Assembly: GCA_021464245.1 (NCBI GenBank)
Contig: JADCRB010000013.1
Span: forward strand, 7,972,895-8,036,894
Origin: Carallia brachiata
Taxonomy: Eukaryota > Streptophyta > Magnoliopsida > Malpighiales > Rhizophoraceae
DNA length: 64,000 nucleotides
Direction: 5' to 3'
The position numbers and the translations under genes are program-made. This document shows, in pieces, positions 62,029-64,000 of this stretch. Below the pieces are notes generated by a model. It made no database searches and was not told the origin of the DNA. It worked only from the letters and a program-made list of their open reading frames with translations. Position 1 is the stretch's first letter. Every line of letters begins with the position of its first letter.

Positions 62029-62223
62029 AGAGAAATACTAGTAACAATCACTTTTACCTTCTCTTTTATAGTTACTGTTTAAGTGGCAGGTGTTGATTGA
62101 TTGTCAAAAAATTGAATGTCAAAAATATTAAAGAAATGTCATTGAAAAGTGTTGATGTGTTGATTTGTGATTAGTGTCTATAAAAGATAAGGTAAAAAGT
62201 GACTGTCCGTAGCAGACCTCTTA
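62029..62223 (-). mobile_element. MITE-like element, copy 3 (inverted)
   Basis: Reverse complement of the elements at 20029 and 20243. It is the most complete copy: ends AAGAGAAATACTAGTAACAA and (minus strand) AAGAGGTCTGCTACGGACAG form a 31-bp imperfect terminal inverted repeat. Flanks ACTATTATC and ACTATCAATC are similar but not identical, so a target-site duplication is only possible. Confidence 0.65.
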
Positions 62224-64000
62224 CTATCAATCACCCATTTTCTTTGATTTTTTTTTACTCTGTTTTCCTCCTGTTTCCCCCTTTTCCTCTTGTTTGCTTT
62301 GTCCTCTCCCCATACTCCTTTTTTTTTCTTTTTTCTTTCTTCCCCCTGCAGCTCTACATTTACTTACTTAAGAGTCACCTATGGCCTTCCCACCACCAGA
62401 TCTGGACCGAGGAGCTTTTTGTCATCATTTTGGACATTGTCACTGTTAGCATTAGTGCTAATGCCGTCTGCCACCGTCCTCAAACTAGCTACTGCGGCCT
62501 CGTTGTTTGCCACCACCAATCCCAAACACACCTACTCTTTTTGCGGTCACCGCCACGACCGCTGACAGCCGTTGCCACCATTTTGGAGACTGGCCACCAT
62601 CGCCTAGCCGTTGCCACCGTAAGTTCTGATTATCTGTTGTTTGTTGTCCTCATTTCCAACACTGTTGCCTGCGACGTCGCCAAAATCACTGCAGGAGCCG
62701 TCGTTGGAGCTGCTGGCGCCGCCACTTACCACTTTTGTCCAATTTAGTTTAGGTTGGGAAGGGTTTTGCTGAATAATTTTGCGATGGGTACAGTTTGTTA
62801 TCTATTTATGTTTTAATGCTTGTAGTTCAGTGTTTTAGAAAATCGTTGCTGAATTTAACTGGTTGATGTCCATCACAGATCCGTCAAAGTGTGGTATGTG
62901 CTGCTTTTGACATCTTCATTCAGCTAGACTAGATCTATCTAGGGTCGGTTTTTTTAAGTAGGTTTAAATACATTCTGATTTGTACCTTCATAAGAGGGGT
63001 TTATCTCAACAGATTGTGTACTCTGTCAATAAACAGTCGTTTTGGCCTTGTTAACTATAGGTGAGGTTAGCCGAGTTGTATTCTTACTTTGTGTATGTAT
63101 CTCTAACACCTTTGCGTTAGATCTGTGTACGATTACAATTGATATAATATATCATGCGCACAAGTTCTTTATCGTGAGTTGAGAGCTTCCCTAGGCTTCA
63201 TTTGTCATTTTGGTGCTCCGATGGTCATTTGTGCTTCTTGATGGGCTGTGTGGGGCTTTGTTTGCCACTTAGTTGGGTTCTTCAGTCGTTGTTTCATGGT
63301 CTTTCTATTTTGTTCTGCTAGTTGCGGGTTAGTGATTGCTTCCTCTCCCCGGCCTCCCCATTCCTTGTGGTCGACAAGGGTATGGGGGAGGTGTCATGCT
63401 TTTACTGCTCTAGTCATAACGTGTATGGTGGTGCTCGATGGGTCCTCTTTTGTGAGTCAGTGATTTTGGCGATCTATCGGCTATCGAAGATGGGCTTCTA
63501 GTGTTGGCTGTAACCTGGATATGTGCTTCTTGCTCAATATTCTGTTGTTTGGCACACATTTGGTAGTGGTTTCCACTAGCATGGACGTTTGTGTTGTAGC
63601 CATTGAGGCGATTGGCTGCTTGTGGCCAATTTGGGCTCACACCAGCATTCCACTTATGTCGGTTCCTCCTCAAGTTCGGGGAGAACTGTGGAGCTTTCAA
63701 GTATAGTCGTCCGTTGGCATATGGGTTGGAGTCTTTTAGGACATTGGGCTTGGCTTGGCTCTTTCGAGTCATGGCTTGTGTTTGGGCCTATTTCTATCAA
63801 TGGGTTAGATTGTTGTTGACTGTTAAGACTAGATATACATAGTGTACTTTAGACCATGCTTGTTTAAATTAGAGTTACATACCATACTGTTTCAATTTTA
63901 ATGCAATGTTACTTTTCTTATTGTTCAAAAAAATATAAAGAAAAAAAGAAGATAATGTTGTGGAAATTGGGCTCTAATTTTAATACAGCATAACGCCTGA
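62224..64000. other. Right-end spacer, retroelement-like
   Basis: A pyrimidine-rich leader (62230-62350) is followed by a GC-rich block (62400-62750), then GT-rich sequence to 63830. The 3' end has an A-rich tail (63925-63950). A 182-codon open frame spans 62199-62747 but begins in the MITE copy and has no recognisable domain. I see no supported gene; a non-LTR or other retroelement remnant is possible. Confidence 0.35.

Noticed and set aside
62199..62747. 182-codon open frame on the plus strand
   Set aside because: Starts inside the MITE copy, begins with a pyrimidine-run-encoded Phe/Leu/Ser stretch, and has no recognisable domain; treated as chance in a repeat-derived region.

Overview
The window is nuclear DNA of a flowering plant, almost certainly a eudicot. 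Genes are cut by many short GT-AG introns and the spacers are AT-rich. The products are plant-specific: callose synthase, a NAC transcription factor, and a PI4-kinase beta with the plant-type acidic/basic repeats. A decayed endogenous pararetrovirus sits between genes. The species cannot be fixed from the sequence.

Layout. (1) 238-14453 (+): the 3' 35 exons of a callose synthase, closest to the CalS5/GSL2 type; the N-terminus lies off the left edge. (2) 15240-15416 (-): a small orphan transit-peptide-like first exon. (3) 16637-18798 (-): a NAC factor of the ANAC082/ANAC103 type, with a 5'UTR intron and a TATA box at 19645. (4) About 20-25 kb: AT-rich spacer with two tandem copies of a roughly 190-bp inverted-repeat element, a foldback element, and a truncated gene-like fragment. 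(5) 25140-34230: a rearranged, defective Caulimoviridae integrant (florendovirus/petuvirus type). It has a tRNA-Met primer-binding site, a movement/capsid/protease/RT/RNase H polyprotein ORF, a second ORF of unknown function, and four extra fragments, three of them inverted. (6) 36264-45853 (-): a phosphatidylinositol 4-kinase beta in 16 exons. (7) 48253-53576 (+): ABCE/RLI, complete at 605 residues. (8) 54595-55583 (-): a secreted GH18 chitinase-like protein. (9) 57424-61425 (-): an SNM1/Apollo-type metallo-beta-lactamase nuclease. (10) 61.4-64 kb: spacer with a third, inverted copy of the 190-bp element and retroelement-like sequence.

The genes do not form an operon or an obvious pathway; this is ordinary plant synteny. 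ABCE and PI4K-beta are divergent, and ABCE and GH18 are convergent.

The most important quality observation is that CALS5, NAC and PI4K-beta each carry frame-breaking small deletions or splice-donor losses. There are eight in all, mostly one base and often in short homopolymers. ABCE and the SNM1-like gene, at the right, assemble perfectly over 3.4 kb of coding sequence. This looks more like unpolished consensus than eight independent gene deaths, but the sequence alone cannot decide.

The most interesting biological object is the pararetrovirus locus, with its palindromic duplicated fragments and an uncharacterised ORF2 protein present in three partial copies.
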